Positions 26,420 to 36,635 are shown, counted from the first letter of the stretch. The stretch is 64,000 nucleotides of DNA from Caballeronia sordidicola (GCF_001544455.2 NZ_FCOC02000007.1:62001-126000); one strand, 5' to 3'. A program made the numbers and translations. The notes: generated from the sequence alone by a model not told the origin.

Positions 26420-27319
26420 TCATTCGTACCCATAGGCGCGCAGTCCCGCTTCGTTGTCCGCCCAGCCGCTCTTCACCTTGATGAAGGTTTCGAGGTACAC
26501 GGGGCCGTCGAAAAGCTTCTCCATGTCGAGGCGCGCCTCGGTGCTGATCTGCTTCAGCTTGGCGCCCTTCTGGCCAATGATCATCGCCTTGTGGGTATCG
26601 CGTTCCACGAGAATGGTCGCGAAAATCCGGCGCAGCCGACCTTCGGTTTCCCATTTGTCGATCATCACCGTGCTTGTGTACGGCAATTCGTCGCCTGTCC
26701 AGCGGAACACTTTTTCACGCAGAATTTCGGCGGCGAGAAAACGCTCGCTGCGATCGGTCAGATCGTCTTCGCCATAGATGGGCGAACCCTCCGGCAAATA
26801 CGGCTTCACGACTGTCATCAGACGCGCGATGTCGTCAGGATGCTTCGCGGTCATCGGCACGATTTCCTTGAAGTCGTGCAACGCGCTCATTTTCTGCATG
26901 AACGGGAACAGCGTCTCTTTGTCGGTGACGTGATCCAGCTTGTTCGCAATCAAAAGGCACGGCGTGTCGTTCGGAATCAGGTCGAGCACCTTCTGGTCGT
27001 CAGGGCCAAAACGGCCGGCTTCGATTACGAACAGAATGGCATCGACCGCCGTCAGCGTGGACGTCACCGCGCGGTTCAGCGAGCGGTTCAGCGCGCCGCT
27101 GTGCTTGGTCTGGAAGCCGGGTGTGTCGACGAAAATGTATTGTGCGTCCTCGAGCGTATGAATGCCGGTGATCCGGTGCCGCGTGGTCTGCGCCTTGCGC
27201 GACGTGATGCTGACTTTCTGTCCGACGAGCGCGTTCATCAAGGTCGATTTGCCGACGTTCGGCCGGCCGACGATCGCGACCATGCCGCAGCGGAAACCAG
27301 GGGGAGTGGGAGCGTTCAT
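26420..27319 (-). CDS. era: GTPase Era
   Basis: The 299-residue GTPase binds the 3' end of 16S rRNA and assists 30S assembly. G1 is [10 protein letters not shown]2 lies in TRHRITG, G3 is DTPGFQ and G4 is NKLD. The C-terminal KH domain has [12 protein letters not shown]. It follows rnc by 91 bp, the usual rnc-era order, and its end abuts or overlaps recO. Confidence 0.97.
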   Translation of the reverse strand: MNAPTPPGFRCGMVAIVGRPNVGKSTLMNALVGQKVSITSRKAQTTRHRITGIHTLEDAQYIFVDTPGFQTKHSGALNRSLNRAVTSTLTAVDAILFVIEAGRFGPDDQKVLDLIPNDTPCLLIANKLDHVTDKETLFPFMQKMSALHDFKEIVPMTAKHPDDIARLMTVVKPYLPEGSPIYGEDDLTDRSERFLAAEILREKVFRWTGDELPYTSTVMIDKWETEGRLRRIFATILVERDTHKAMIIGQKGAKLKQISTEARLDMEKLFDGPVYLETFIKVKSGWADNEAGLRAYGYE

Positions 27320-27410
27320 AGATGTTTGCAGCTACAGATTCGTTGGGACGCGTGGCGTCGGGAGTATGCGATTGGCCGGCGCGTTAGCTTCGGATTCAGC
27401 TTCAGCGCGG

Positions 27411-28664
27411 TCAATGGCCTGTGTCGGCCGCGCGTGCGACGTTTTCGTCGACGCTCGCTTCCGCGTGCGCCTCAACACTTTCCTCGGCCACGCCGCTCTT
27501 CTGAGCCACGACGGAAGCCTCTTCGCGCTGAGATGCGGATTTATCGATGACCGGCGATTCCGTTGCCGACTTGTTTGACGGCTTTGCCGCAGTCTTTTCG
27601 GCGCTTTTTTCCACCGGGTTATGCACAGGATTATCCACCGCCTGTGGTGGAGTGGGAGCTGGTTGTTTATCGGCGGTTTTATCGGCGTTTTTGTCGGCCC
27701 GTTCCGCCCGATGGATCGTCGTGCGCTCGGCTTTCTCCAACGCCGCGGCCGTTCCCGCCGATGACTCCACATGCGACGCACGAATCACAGCCAGCGGCGC
27801 GGTGGCCGGGCGCTCGGAATCGTTATGCGTACCGCTGGCGCCGTTGGCCGCACTCGCGCGCGCACGCTCACGCCGGTCAGGCGCCCGGAGATCCAGCGCA
27901 GCCTGAACACCGGTCACGCCGGGTACGACTTCCTGTTCCGCAAGCTTCGCCGCGCGAGCGCCCTTGCGCTTCGGCTTCGTCGTGAGCGCAGGTGTTGCAG
28001 AAGCAAGCTCGTCCAGCGCTTTCTTCGCCGCGGCCTGTTCCGCTGCACGGCGGCTTGCGCCCGAACCGGATACTTTCACGTCGAGCTTCGGCACCGTGCA
28101 TTCCACTTCGAACTGCTGGTTGTGCGCAGCCCCGTGTGTCGCGACGACGGTATAAGTCGGCAACGCGATCTTGTGGCCTTGCAGGTATTCCTGCAGCAGC
28201 GTCTTGGCGTCCTTGCCGATGGTGCGTGGATCGATGTGATCGAGAATCGGCGTGTAGAGCCGTTTGATGACCTGAAGCGCCGCGTCGAAACCGCCATCCA
28301 GGAAAACCGCGCCGAAGATGGCTTCCAGCGTATCGGCCAGGATGGATGGGCGGCGAAAGCCACCGCTGCGCAGTTCCCCTTCGCCCAGCCGCAAGGCCTC
28401 CGAGACGTTGAGCGCCTGTGCAATCTCATAAAGCGACTGCTGCTTGACCAGATTCGCGCGAACGCGAGAAAGATCGCCTTCGTCGAGTTTTGCGAATCGT
28501 TGGAACAAAAGCGCAGCCACCACGCAATTTAGAACGGAATCTCCAAGAAATTCGAGTCGTTCATTGTGCGTGGCACTGTGACTGCGATGGGTCATCGCCT
28601 GGCGCAGCAATTCCGCATTGCGAAATTCGTACTGAAGCCGGCTTTCCAACGGGGTTGAGGGCAT
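27411..28664 (-). CDS. rnc: Ribonuclease III with long C-terminal extension
   Basis: The 417-residue protein cleaves double-stranded RNA, including the 30S rRNA precursor. The nuclease domain carries the signature [14 protein letters not shown] (residues about 34-47) and the downstream acidic site [16 protein letters not shown] double-stranded-RNA-binding domain follows (about 158-225). After residue 228 comes a tail of about 190 residues rich in Ala, Lys, Glu and Ser with no recognisable fold, so the protein is nearly twice the usual 226 residues. The frame is continuous and the tail codes on the same strand without interruption. Confidence 0.94.
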   Translation of the reverse strand: MPSTPLESRLQYEFRNAELLRQAMTHRSHSATHNERLEFLGDSVLNCVVAALLFQRFAKLDEGDLSRVRANLVKQQSLYEIAQALNVSEALRLGEGELRSGGFRRPSILADTLEAIFGAVFLDGGFDAALQVIKRLYTPILDHIDPRTIGKDAKTLLQEYLQGHKIALPTYTVVATHGAAHNQQFEVECTVPKLDVKVSGSGASRRAAEQAAAKKALDELASATPALTTKPKRKGARAAKLAEQEVVPGVTGVQAALDLRAPDRRERARASAANGASGTHNDSERPATAPLAVIRASHVESSAGTAAALEKAERTTIHRAERADKNADKTADKQPAPTPPQAVDNPVHNPVEKSAEKTAAKPSNKSATESPVIDKSASQREEASVVAQKSGVAEESVEAHAEASVDENVARAADTGH

Positions 28665-28829
28665 GGGCAGAGTATAACGCGGGCGCCGGAGCGGACGATT
28701 CCGGCTGAAAAACAGAAAATCGAAAATAAAACCGATACGGCAAGCACACGTTAGCCGCGTTTCTTCGTGCTGTTTCTAGCGGCCAACGTAGCGTGTCATG
28801 CAGCGTGTTCAAACGCGTTCATTAATGAA

Positions 28830-28853
28830 TACGCCGCGTATTCCCGCGGCGTA
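28830..28853 (-). terminator. Possible weak terminator after lepB
   Basis: TACGCCGCG (28830-28838) pairs with CGCGGCGTA (28845-28853). On the minus strand it lies 34 bases after the lepB stop, but only ATTCATTAATG follows, so it may be a processing hairpin rather than a terminator. Confidence 0.35.
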
Positions 28854-28886
28854 GTAGTCGAACCATTTATACAAGATTGACGCGCT

Positions 28887-29783
28887 TCAATGGAATGAAC
28901 CAATGCGCTTCAAACTGCTGAAGTTCATCCAGATAAAGAAGGCGCGGCCGACAATATTCGCATCGGGCACAAAACCCCAATAGCGGCTGTCCGCACTGTT
29001 GTCGCGATTGTCGCCCATCATGAAATAGCTGCCGGGCGGCACCTTGCAGATCACGCCCTGCGCGTTGTAGTTGCAATTGTCGCGATTCGGAAAATCGTCC
29101 GCGCCAATAACAAACGGCGGCACTTGCGCGTTGTTCAGAATGGCATTCTTGCGGCCATCCAGATCTTCTTCAAACTGCTTTGCATAACCAATACGTTCGT
29201 CATCGAAATAATCAGGCAACGGAGTTTCGGGAACCGCCTTGCCGTTGATGGTCAGCTTCTTGTCCTGATACGCGACGGTATCGCCCGGAAGACCAATCAC
29301 GCGCTTGATGTAATCCACCGATTCGTCTTTCGGATAACGGAACACCACGACGTCACCGCGCTTGAGCGGCGTACCGCTGGTCAGCTTGGTGTTGCTGATG
29401 GGCAGGCGCAAACCGTATTCGAATTTATTGACCAGAATAAAGTCGCCCACCAATAACGTCGGCACCATTGATCCAGACGGAATCTTGAACGGCTCGACTA
29501 CAAACGAACGCACGACGAAAACCACGAGAATGACCGGAAAGAAACTCGCCGAATATTCCAGATACCATGGCTGGCGAAGTTTCTCGTCGCGCAGGCGAGC
29601 GCGCGTTTGCGGCGCGTGTTCGTCGGCGAAACGCGGTTCGAGGCGTGCCTGCTGCTTGTCGAATTCGGCTACCGCTGCATCCGCCGCGCGCCGCCGTTGC
29701 GGCTCGAATACCAGTTTATCGAACACCCACGCGATCCCCGTCAAAATGACGAGTACCAAAAGAATCAACGCAAAATTCATCAA
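28887..29783 (-). CDS. lepB: Signal peptidase I
   Basis: The 298-residue inner-membrane protease removes signal peptides from secreted proteins. Two N-terminal membrane helices (residues about 3-22 and 78-95) precede the periplasmic catalytic domain. The catalytic Ser lies in IPSGSMVPTLLVGD and the general-base Lys in YIKRVIGLPGD. The C-terminal GDNRDNSADSRYWGFV box completes the family set. It starts 18 bp after lepA, in the standard lepA-lepB pair. Confidence 0.96.
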   Translation of the reverse strand: MMNFALILLVLVILTGIAWVFDKLVFEPQRRRAADAAVAEFDKQQARLEPRFADEHAPQTRARLRDEKLRQPWYLEYSASFFPVILVVFVVRSFVVEPFKIPSGSMVPTLLVGDFILVNKFEYGLRLPISNTKLTSGTPLKRGDVVVFRYPKDESVDYIKRVIGLPGDTVAYQDKKLTINGKAVPETPLPDYFDDERIGYAKQFEEDLDGRKNAILNNAQVPPFVIGADDFPNRDNCNYNAQGVICKVPPGSYFMMGDNRDNSADSRYWGFVPDANIVGRAFFIWMNFSSLKRIGSFH

Positions 29784-29801
29784 TCGTTTCCGGTTGTTTT
29801 A

Positions 29802-31592
29802 TTAATCTTCGACGCGAAGAATCGCGAGGAAAGCTTCTTGCGGAATCTCGACGGAACCGACCTGCTTCATGCGCTTCTTGCCGGCCTTCTGCTTTTCCAG
29901 AAGCTTTTTCTTTCGGGAGATATCGCCGCCGTAGCACTTTGCCAGAACGTTCTTACGCAATGCTTTAATGTTTTCACGCGCAATGATATTCGCGCCAATG
30001 GTCGCCTGGATCGCCACGTCATACATCTGCCGCGGAATCAGTTCGCGCATTTTCGACGCCACTTCGCGTCCGCGATGCTGGCTCTGCGACCGGTGCGTGA
30101 TCACCGACAATGCGTCGACCTTGTCGCCATTGATCAGCATGTCGACCTTCACCACGTCGGAAGCACGATATTCCTTGAACTCGTAATCCATGGACGCATA
30201 ACCGCGCGACGTGGATTTCAGGCGATCGAAGAAATCGAGCACGATTTCCGCCATCGGGATTTCGTATGTGAGTTGCACCTGACGGCCGTGATACTGCATG
30301 TTGACCTGCTGCCCGCGCTTGTTCGTGCACAGCGTGATCACCGACCCGACGTATTCCTGCGGCATGTACAGGTTCACGGTCACAATAGGCTCGCGCACTT
30401 CTTCAATGTACGAAGGCTCCGGCATCTTGGCCGGATTCTCCACCTGAATCAGTTCCCCGTCGCGTTTCACGACTTCGTACACCACGGTCGGCGCCGTGGT
30501 GATGAGATCCATGTCGAATTCGCGCTCAAGGCGTTCCTGCACGATCTCCATATGCAAAAGGCCGAGAAAGCCGCATCGGAACCCGAAGCCGAGCGCCTGC
30601 GACACTTCCGGCTCGTACTGCAGCGACGCGTCGTTGAGCTTGAGCTTTTCGAGCGATTCACGCAGCGCGTCGTACTGGTTCGCCTCGACCGGATACAAAC
30701 CGGCGAACACCTGCGGCTTCACTTCCTTGAAACCGGGCAGCGGCGCGTCGGCCGGACGTGCGACCGTGGTGACCGTGTCACCCACTTTGGCGGCCTGCAG
30801 TTCCTTGATACCCGCAATAATGAAACCCACCTGCCCCGCCGACAGCGCCGCCAAGTTGGTGGCTTTCGGCGCGAACACGCCGAGATGCTCGACCGGATAG
30901 ACCGCACCGGACGCCATCATCTTGATCTTGTCTTTCGGGCGCAGCGTGCCGTTCTTGATGCGCACGAGCATGACCACGCCGACGTAGTTGTCGAACCACG
31001 AGTCGATGATCAGCGCCTGCAGCGGCGCGTCCGGATCGCCCTTCGGCGGCGGCACCTTGGCGATCAGCGCTTCGAGCACGTCCGTCACGCCGAGGCCGGT
31101 TTTGGCGCTGCAATGCGTTGCGTCGGTTGCATCGATACCGATCACGTCTTCGATTTCCGCAATCGCGTTGTCGGGATCGGCCGCCGGCAAGTCGATCTTG
31201 TTGAGCACCGGCACGACTTCCACGCCGAGTTCGATGGCCATGTAGCAGTTGGCGACCGTCTGCGCTTCCACGCCCTGGCTCGCGTCCACGACCAGCAACG
31301 CGCCTTCGCATGCGGAGAGCGAGCGGCTGACCTCGTATGAAAAGTCGACGTGTCCGGGGGTGTCGATGAGATTCAGGTTATAGACCTGGCCGTCGCGCGC
31401 CTTGTAAGTCAGCGCTGCGGTTTGCGCCTTGATCGTGATGCCGCGCTCGCGCTCGAGATCCATGGAGTCGAGGACCTGCGCGTCCATCTCGCGGTCGGAC
31501 AAGCCGCCGCAAAGGTGGATGATGCGGTCGGCCAGCGTCGATTTGCCGTGGTCGATATGCGCAATGATCGAGAAGTTACGAATATGATTCAT
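29802..31592 (-). CDS. lepA: Elongation factor 4 (LepA)
   Basis: The 596-residue translational GTPase binds ribosomes and promotes back-translocation or initiation-related remodelling. G1 is AHIDHGKST, switch I contains [11 protein letters not shown]3 is DTPGH and G4 is NKIDLP. The unique C-terminal domain ends with [24 protein letters not shown] terminator-like hairpin lies 17 bases before the ATG. Confidence 0.97.
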   Translation of the reverse strand: MNHIRNFSIIAHIDHGKSTLADRIIHLCGGLSDREMDAQVLDSMDLERERGITIKAQTAALTYKARDGQVYNLNLIDTPGHVDFSYEVSRSLSACEGALLVVDASQGVEAQTVANCYMAIELGVEVVPVLNKIDLPAADPDNAIAEIEDVIGIDATDATHCSAKTGLGVTDVLEALIAKVPPPKGDPDAPLQALIIDSWFDNYVGVVMLVRIKNGTLRPKDKIKMMASGAVYPVEHLGVFAPKATNLAALSAGQVGFIIAGIKELQAAKVGDTVTTVARPADAPLPGFKEVKPQVFAGLYPVEANQYDALRESLEKLKLNDASLQYEPEVSQALGFGFRCGFLGLLHMEIVQERLEREFDMDLITTAPTVVYEVVKRDGELIQVENPAKMPEPSYIEEVREPIVTVNLYMPQEYVGSVITLCTNKRGQQVNMQYHGRQVQLTYEIPMAEIVLDFFDRLKSTSRGYASMDYEFKEYRASDVVKVDMLINGDKVDALSVITHRSQSQHRGREVASKMRELIPRQMYDVAIQATIGANIIARENIKALRKNVLAKCYGGDISRKKKLLEKQKAGKKRMKQVGSVEIPQEAFLAILRVED

Positions 31593-31608
31593 TCAGTGCC
31601 GATCAAGC

Positions 31609-31644
31609 AAAAAGGCGCGCCCAGACAAACGCGGAGCACGCCTT
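31609..31644 (-). terminator. Terminator-like hairpin in the lepA leader
   Basis: On the minus strand AAGGCGTGC (31636-31644) pairs with GCGCGCCTT (31612-31620, one wobble) around a 16-base loop and is followed by TTTTTG. It lies between the glutaredoxin-like gene and lepA. Confidence 0.6.
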
Positions 31645-31722
31645 GAAAATGGGGTGAAAAACCCGTCTATTTTAGCCGAAAAGGGCAGCCAACGGCGGAT
31701 TTTACGGGAAAGGTCCGATTGT

Positions 31723-31974
31723 TCATGGACTTGAGGACGATCCAAGAAGCGCATTGCGCACGCGCGCTCGGTCCAGATGGTAATGACACAGTTGCGCGCC
31801 ATCGAACACCAGAACGGGCACGAGCTCGTCATAAAGCGCTTCGAGCGCCCGGTCGCTGTCTATATCGATCCATTCGACCCGCACGCCGAACTCCGCCGCT
31901 ATTGGCTCGAGTTCGGCACGCATTTCCTCGCAAAGATGGCACCACGCGCGCCCATAAAGCACGAGCGTCCCCAC
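31723..31974 (-). CDS. Glutaredoxin-like (DUF836) protein
   Basis: The 83-residue thioredoxin-fold protein has a WCHLC redox motif near residue 12, the conserved cis-Pro in LVPVLVF and a helical tail. Members of the DUF836 glutaredoxin-like family are putative thiol oxidoreductases; no substrate is known. The start is GTG at 31974 with GGAAG upstream. It follows mucD by 15 bp and is probably the last gene of the rpoE operon before the lepA-leader hairpin. Confidence 0.8.
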   Translation of the reverse strand: MGTLVLYGRAWCHLCEEMRAELEPIAAEFGVRVEWIDIDSDRALEALYDELVPVLVFDGAQLCHYHLDRARVRNALLGSSSSP

Positions 31975-31989
31975 TTCGCGTTACTTCCG

Positions 31990-33621
31990 TTACTTCTGCG
32001 CCGACGCGCGCGGGCGTAACGGCACGAACTGCGTGTTGTCGCCACGGCGTATGAGCACGGCGACCATCTTGCTTGGATCGACGTTTTGCGCGACGGCGTC
32101 GAACTGCTTTGCGCTCGTGATATCCGTGTCGCCAATACGCAGGATGATGTCGCCCTTCTGGAAGCCCGCACGCGCCGCCGGACCCTCCACCGCATCCACC
32201 TGCACGCCGTTCGTGATCTTCAGCGACTTCTTCTGGTCAGCCGGAATGTCGCTCACGGCAATCCCGAGCGCATTGCTCGGTGCGCGTTCCTTGGGCGGCG
32301 ACGGCTTTTTGGTCTCGGCTTTCGTGACCTTGTCCGGCTGCATTTCCGCAATGGTGATCGGCAATTCGCGCGACTGGCCCTTGCGCCATACGGTGATCGT
32401 GGCCTTCGTACCGGGCTTCGTGTCACCGACCATGCGCGGCAAGTCGGTCGCCGTGGACACGTCATGGCCGTTGTATTTCAGGATGATGTCGCCCGGCTGG
32501 ATGCCGGCCTTGTCGGCGGGACCGCCTGCTTCAACGCTGCTCACCAGCGCCCCTTGCGCCTTCGGGAGCCCGAGAGAGTCGGCCACTTCCTTGGTCACTT
32601 CGCCAATCGCCACCGCGATACGGCCACGCACCACCTTGCCGCCGGTCTTCAGTTGATCCGCGACGCGCATGGCTTCATCGATAGGAATGGCGAACGAAAT
32701 CCCCATGAAGCCGCCAGTACGGCTATAGATCTGTGAATTGATGCCGATCACTTCGCCGGCCATGTTGATGAGCGGTCCGCCGGAATTGCCTGGATTTACC
32801 GCGACGTCCGTCTGGATAAAAGGCAGGTAATCGCCGGTATCGCGCCCCTTTGCACTGACAATACCCGCCGTCACGGTGTTATCGAGGCCGAACGGCGAGC
32901 CGATTGCCAGCACCCATTCGCCCACGCGCACCTTGTTCGAGTCGCCCATGGTGATGGCGGGCAAGCTCGTCGCCTGGATTTTCACCACGGCGACGTCCGT
33001 ACGTTCATCGACGCCTACCAGCTTGGCTTTGAACTCGCGCTTGTCGGTGAGCGTGACGTAGATGGTGTCGGCGTCGTCGACCACGTGGGCGTTGGTCATC
33101 ACGTAACCATCGGCAGACATGATGAAACCGGAACCCACGCCGCTGCTCTGCTCGGAATTGTCCTGATTGTCGGGGCTGTCCTGCGGCGCACTGCGGTTTC
33201 CGCGGCCACTGCCGCCGCCGCTATCGCCGCCCTGATCGCCTCCGCCGCCACCGTTTCCGCCGCGCGGCGAACCGGGAGACCCCGGCGTACCGGGCATCGG
33301 AATGCCGAAAAATCGCCGGAAAAATTCCGACATGTCGCCGTTATCCATGCCGGGCGGCAAGCCGCGCAAATCATTGCTGCTGCTCACACGCGTGGTCGTG
33401 CGGATATTCACCACCGACGGCCCGACGCGGTCCACGAGCGTAGTGAAGTCGGGCAGGTTCACTATGGGCACCGCGCCAGTCGATGCAACCGGCGCAGCCG
33501 CCGGTGCGACTGCCGATGTTGCGGCGCTCGCTGCGGATGCGGTCGCCGCGAAGGTCGCAAGCGGCAGGCATGCAGCAAGCGCCGCGGCCGTAAGGAAGGT
33601 GCGCAGCGAGAGGTTGCTCAT
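31990..33621 (-). CDS. mucD: DegP/MucD-type periplasmic serine protease
   Basis: The 543-residue periplasmic HtrA-family protease degrades misfolded envelope proteins. A signal peptide (cleavage near residue 25) is followed by an Ala-rich segment and the trypsin-like domain. The catalytic triad is His in TNAHVVDD, Asp in RTDVAVVKI and Ser in NPGNSGGPL. Two PDZ domains follow (about 330-410 and 440-530). A Gly/Ser/Asn-rich loop (about residues 110-155) interrupts the region before the active site, longer than in E. coli DegP. It belongs to the rpoE-mucA-mucB-mucD envelope-stress operon. Confidence 0.95.
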   Translation of the reverse strand: MSNLSLRTFLTAAALAACLPLATFAATASAASAATSAVAPAAAPVASTGAVPIVNLPDFTTLVDRVGPSVVNIRTTTRVSSSNDLRGLPPGMDNGDMSEFFRRFFGIPMPGTPGSPGSPRGGNGGGGGDQGGDSGGGSGRGNRSAPQDSPDNQDNSEQSSGVGSGFIMSADGYVMTNAHVVDDADTIYVTLTDKREFKAKLVGVDERTDVAVVKIQATSLPAITMGDSNKVRVGEWVLAIGSPFGLDNTVTAGIVSAKGRDTGDYLPFIQTDVAVNPGNSGGPLINMAGEVIGINSQIYSRTGGFMGISFAIPIDEAMRVADQLKTGGKVVRGRIAVAIGEVTKEVADSLGLPKAQGALVSSVEAGGPADKAGIQPGDIILKYNGHDVSTATDLPRMVGDTKPGTKATITVWRKGQSRELPITIAEMQPDKVTKAETKKPSPPKERAPSNALGIAVSDIPADQKKSLKITNGVQVDAVEGPAARAGFQKGDIILRIGDTDITSAKQFDAVAQNVDPSKMVAVLIRRGDNTQFVPLRPRASAQK

Positions 33622-33640
33622 ATCTTGATGGGCCGAGGAA

Positions 33641-34699
33641 TTACTTGGAAGGCTTGTATTCTATGGCAGAAGCAAATTGCTGCAACGTAGCTTGGGGAAC
33701 TTCACCTAGCAAGGTAATCCAGAAATCCCCGCGACGCTTGACCAGTACGTGTGTCGCGCCACTGTCGCCGGCGCCTTCCTTACGTGAATTCTTTTCTACG
33801 GGCTCGACAAATATAGAGATTGCCGCAAGGCCATCAGAAAAAACAGCTTGATCGACGGGGATGGGCGGTTGCCCTTCCTCACGCGACGCCATTGGCCTGC
33901 GCAACTCGCGAATCTCGCGAAAACCAGGGACATTGGGCGTGATCTTCCAGCCTTGCGCTTCCATATCCACTGGTTGAACCGGCGGCCGCACAACTGTCCA
34001 CCCGTTTATATTCTTGATGCCGTTCGCGATTGCCGACCGGTCGACCGTGCCGCCGATCTTGACTTGCGAAAACGAAAGCTGTTCGAGGACCTGGCCGTCA
34101 GGCCCGAGCGTCTGCGCGCGCAACAAGAGACCGGTCTTCGAATCGGCCCAGAACTTGTAAGCAAATCGCCAGGCGTCTTTCGGATCAAGCTCGATAACCT
34201 GACTATCGATACCCGCGACGCGATCTGTGCCGAGAATTTTCGGATCGTAGACAGACAGGACCTGCTCGCCACCGGTAGCCAGCAGCGACGGGAACGAATC
34301 CTTGTTCTGACGTTTTTCGACGACCAGCAGATGACGTTCAGGCACGAACGTATACATGTCGTCGTCATGGCGAAGCATCTTGCGCGGCTTGCCGTCCAGA
34401 CTTTCCAACGACTCATACTCGCCGTCGCTGCGGGCTGCGGAATGGGTTATCCGCGACGATTGCACCGTTGTTCCACGCTGGTAGACGAAGGTGCCTTCGT
34501 AATTCTGCTGCTGTGCGGCTTCGTGAATCCGGTTGAGCAGATCCGCAGCCGACTTGCGCGAGGCAGTTGAATCGTCGCCTTGCGGGGAACCGCCTTGCGC
34601 CGAAGCTCCAGATGCCGCGGATAACAACGCGACTGCACAGAGCAATAGAACCGGCAGCCGCCCCCAATGAGTCGTTTTCTTCAACCGCACAAGTTGCAT
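33641..34699 (-). CDS. mucB: Sigma-E regulator RseB/MucB
   Basis: The 352-residue periplasmic protein binds the anti-sigma factor and shields it from DegS cleavage until lipoprotein or LPS signals appear. It has a signal peptide (ALLSAASGASA), an N-terminal LolA-like domain (QQNYEGTFVYQRG), and a C-terminal domain ending in GEVPQATLQQFASAIEY. It starts three bases after the mucA stop, so the two are translated together. Confidence 0.94.
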   Translation of the reverse strand: MQLVRLKKTTHWGRLPVLLLCAVALLSAASGASAQGGSPQGDDSTASRKSAADLLNRIHEAAQQQNYEGTFVYQRGTTVQSSRITHSAARSDGEYESLESLDGKPRKMLRHDDDMYTFVPERHLLVVEKRQNKDSFPSLLATGGEQVLSVYDPKILGTDRVAGIDSQVIELDPKDAWRFAYKFWADSKTGLLLRAQTLGPDGQVLEQLSFSQVKIGGTVDRSAIANGIKNINGWTVVRPPVQPVDMEAQGWKITPNVPGFREIRELRRPMASREEGQPPIPVDQAVFSDGLAAISIFVEPVEKNSRKEGAGDSGATHVLVKRRGDFWITLLGEVPQATLQQFASAIEYKPSK

Positions 34700-34702
34700 C
34701 AG

Positions 34703-35347
34703 TTATTGACCTTGGCTCGTAGCCGCAGTGCGGATCAAAGGCGTTGAGCCCGGCATGACGGGCTGTTGGGAGAATTGCTGATGCGCTTCCAGATACTGGT
34801 CGAGACTCGCATCACGAATGATGTTCGCTTCAACGACCGGCGAGCGCAGCGTGGCGGCCGGCATTGAAGCCATCGCGACGCGCTGCACATGATCCGATGA
34901 AGACACGCTTGCGACTTGCACGCCGCTGTGGGAATCGACACCCTGCAACTGGGGCACGACAATCCACGTGAGCGTAGCCGCAGCAGCCGCGACTGCGAAC
35001 GCCGGCACGACGCGCCGGCGGAACACGCCCGAGCGCACGCGCTCGGCTGCCGCAGCCGGAATGGACGCTGGCGCGAATACATGCGCTTCAGCCTCGAACC
35101 GCGCCGAAAACGCGTTCATGAACGCGCTGCTGGCTGCGGGACTTGTCGCCAGATCGTCGGAACGCAGAGCATCGCCGATCAAGTGATAGTCCGACCACGC
35201 CGCGCGGTCTTTCTGCGTAAATCCGGAAAGAAACTGGCTAATGTCGCCTGAATCGTCGAACGATTCTCCGTCGACAAAAGCGGAAAGACGCTCGCCTTGC
35301 GACCCAGCTTGCGATTGCACCGAAACCGACCCCATGATGCTCCCCAT
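34703..35347 (-). CDS. mucA: Anti-sigma-E factor RseA/MucA
   Basis: The 214-residue inner-membrane protein holds RpoE inactive. The cytoplasmic N-terminal domain contains ERLSAFVDGESFDD and the FTQKDRAAWSDYHLIGDALR stretch characteristic of RseA. One membrane helix follows (VPAFAVAAAAATLTWIVV), then a periplasmic tail that would bind MucB. The start is uncertain: ATG at 35347 or at 35335, the latter with GGGAG four bases upstream. The frame is open further upstream to 35482, but that segment overlaps rpoE. Confidence 0.9.
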   Translation of the reverse strand: MGSIMGSVSVQSQAGSQGERLSAFVDGESFDDSGDISQFLSGFTQKDRAAWSDYHLIGDALRSDDLATSPAASSAFMNAFSARFEAEAHVFAPASIPAAAAERVRSGVFRRRVVPAFAVAAAAATLTWIVVPQLQGVDSHSGVQVASVSSSDHVQRVAMASMPAATLRSPVVEANIIRDASLDQYLEAHQQFSQQPVMPGSTPLIRTAATSQGQ

Positions 35348-35414
35348 CTTGACTGCACCTGTAGTGACACTACCTGACCCAGATACCGCATCCCTGCCCC
35401 GCGCAACCTCGCTG

Positions 35415-36014
35415 CTACCAGCGCTTGCCTTCGGGAGTGTCCAGCAATGGACGCAATTTTGCCGCAATGGCTTCGCGAGCACGAAAAATTCTCGATCTGA
35501 CGGTCCCTATAGGGCAATCCATCATTTCGGCAATTTCTTCGTAGCTCAGACCTTCAATTTCACGAAGAGTTATGGCGGTGCGCAGCTCTTCCGGTAAAAC
35601 CGCCATCGCAGCATTGACCGTCTGTGCGATCTGCTTGCTCATCAACATCGACTCAGGCGTGTTGATATCCCTTAGTTGGTCTGCGTCGGAGAAAGTTTCC
35701 GCTTCTTCTGCATCGGCTTCGGTAGAAGTTGGAGCACGCCGGCTTTGAGTGGCAAGATAGTTCTTTGCCGTGTTCACCGCAATCCGGTAAAGCCACGTGT
35801 AAAACGCCGATTCTCCGCGAAATTGCGGCAACGCGCGATAAGCCTTGATAAAGGCGTCTTGCGCGACGTCCTCCACCTCGGCGGGATCGCGGACGAGCCG
35901 CGAGATAAGCCGGATAATCTTGCGCTGATATTTGGCGACCAGAAGCTCGAACGCTGCTTTATCGCCCTTCTGCACGCGTTCGACCAGTAACTGATCGATT
36001 TCTTTTTCGCTCAC
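35415..36014 (-). CDS. rpoE: ECF sigma factor RpoE/AlgU
   Basis: The 199-residue envelope-stress sigma factor has region 2 (FELLVAKYQRKIIRLISRLV, then DVAQDAFIKAYRALPQF for the -10 element) and region 4 (LPEELRTAITLREIEGLSYEEIAEMMDCPIGTVRSRIFRAR for the -35 element); each is longer here than quoted in part. It heads the operon with its own antagonists mucA and mucB. RpoE of this type usually controls its own promoter, but I could not find a clear GAACTT/TCTGA pair in the 95 bp upstream. Confidence 0.95.
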   Translation of the reverse strand: MSEKEIDQLLVERVQKGDKAAFELLVAKYQRKIIRLISRLVRDPAEVEDVAQDAFIKAYRALPQFRGESAFYTWLYRIAVNTAKNYLATQSRRAPTSTEADAEEAETFSDADQLRDINTPESMLMSKQIAQTVNAAMAVLPEELRTAITLREIEGLSYEEIAEMMDCPIGTVRSRIFRAREAIAAKLRPLLDTPEGKRW

Positions 36015-36109
36015 CTGGGAAATCCGTTAACTTTGGGGGTGCTACGCGGAGGGCTATTGTAGCGTTACGCCACCGGGGCGCGCCGAACGCTCATTGGCGG
36101 TTACAAGCG

Positions 36110-36586
36110 TTACAGGTGTTCCTGGGCGCAGCGCCGTGCGCGCACGGCCAGTTCGCGAAACGCGCTTGCGCCGGCCAATGAATCGGCGGGGACGAGAAGC
36201 GGCTCGGACCGGCCATCGGCGGAAACCAGGACCAAGGCAAGCAGACGATCGCTCCAATGGGCACAACCGGATATTTGCCGATACTGCGCGTGGCCCTTGC
36301 GGTCCCAAGTCGTCAAGCCATCCTGCCCAATCTCGAATGCGACGGGGCGGCGACGTTCGCCACTGAGCGCCATGCTTCCAAGCCCGATCACGACAATGAA
36401 CGCCGCGACGCAGGCGTCAAAAACACCGGAATACGCCGCGACCGTCTGGAACACGGCGCCGGCCGCGACTGCCACGAACGCCACCGTGGCGCCCGACAAC
36501 AATCGCGATGGGGTGATTTCCTGGCGGCGGGATAACCCGGCGAATGCTTCCGCCGAAGCCTCCCGCTGCGATTCAAGCGTACTCAT
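36110..36586 (-). CDS. YgfX-like small membrane protein
   Basis: The 158-residue protein has two adjacent membrane helices (about residues 28-45 and 50-68) followed by a soluble beta-rich domain with WDRKGHAQYRQISGCAHWSDRLL and a basic C-terminal helix. This layout resembles YgfX/CptA-type proteins, but the match is by architecture only. The start at 36586 is chosen for an upstream GGAG; a GTG 24 bases earlier is possible. It lies between fabF and rpoE on the same strand, 49 bp after fabF. Confidence 0.6.
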   Translation of the reverse strand: MSTLESQREASAEAFAGLSRRQEITPSRLLSGATVAFVAVAAGAVFQTVAAYSGVFDACVAAFIVVIGLGSMALSGERRRPVAFEIGQDGLTTWDRKGHAQYRQISGCAHWSDRLLALVLVSADGRSEPLLVPADSLAGASAFRELAVRARRCAQEHL

Positions 36587-36635
36587 CACTCGCTGGTTCT
36601 CCGCGAGCACGTAAGCGCGAGACGCCCGGTGGCGT

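Noticed and set aside
29607-31340. 577-codon plus-strand open frame opposite lepA and lepB
   Set aside because: It is rich in His/Arg/Leu with no motif and runs antisense to two strongly conserved genes.
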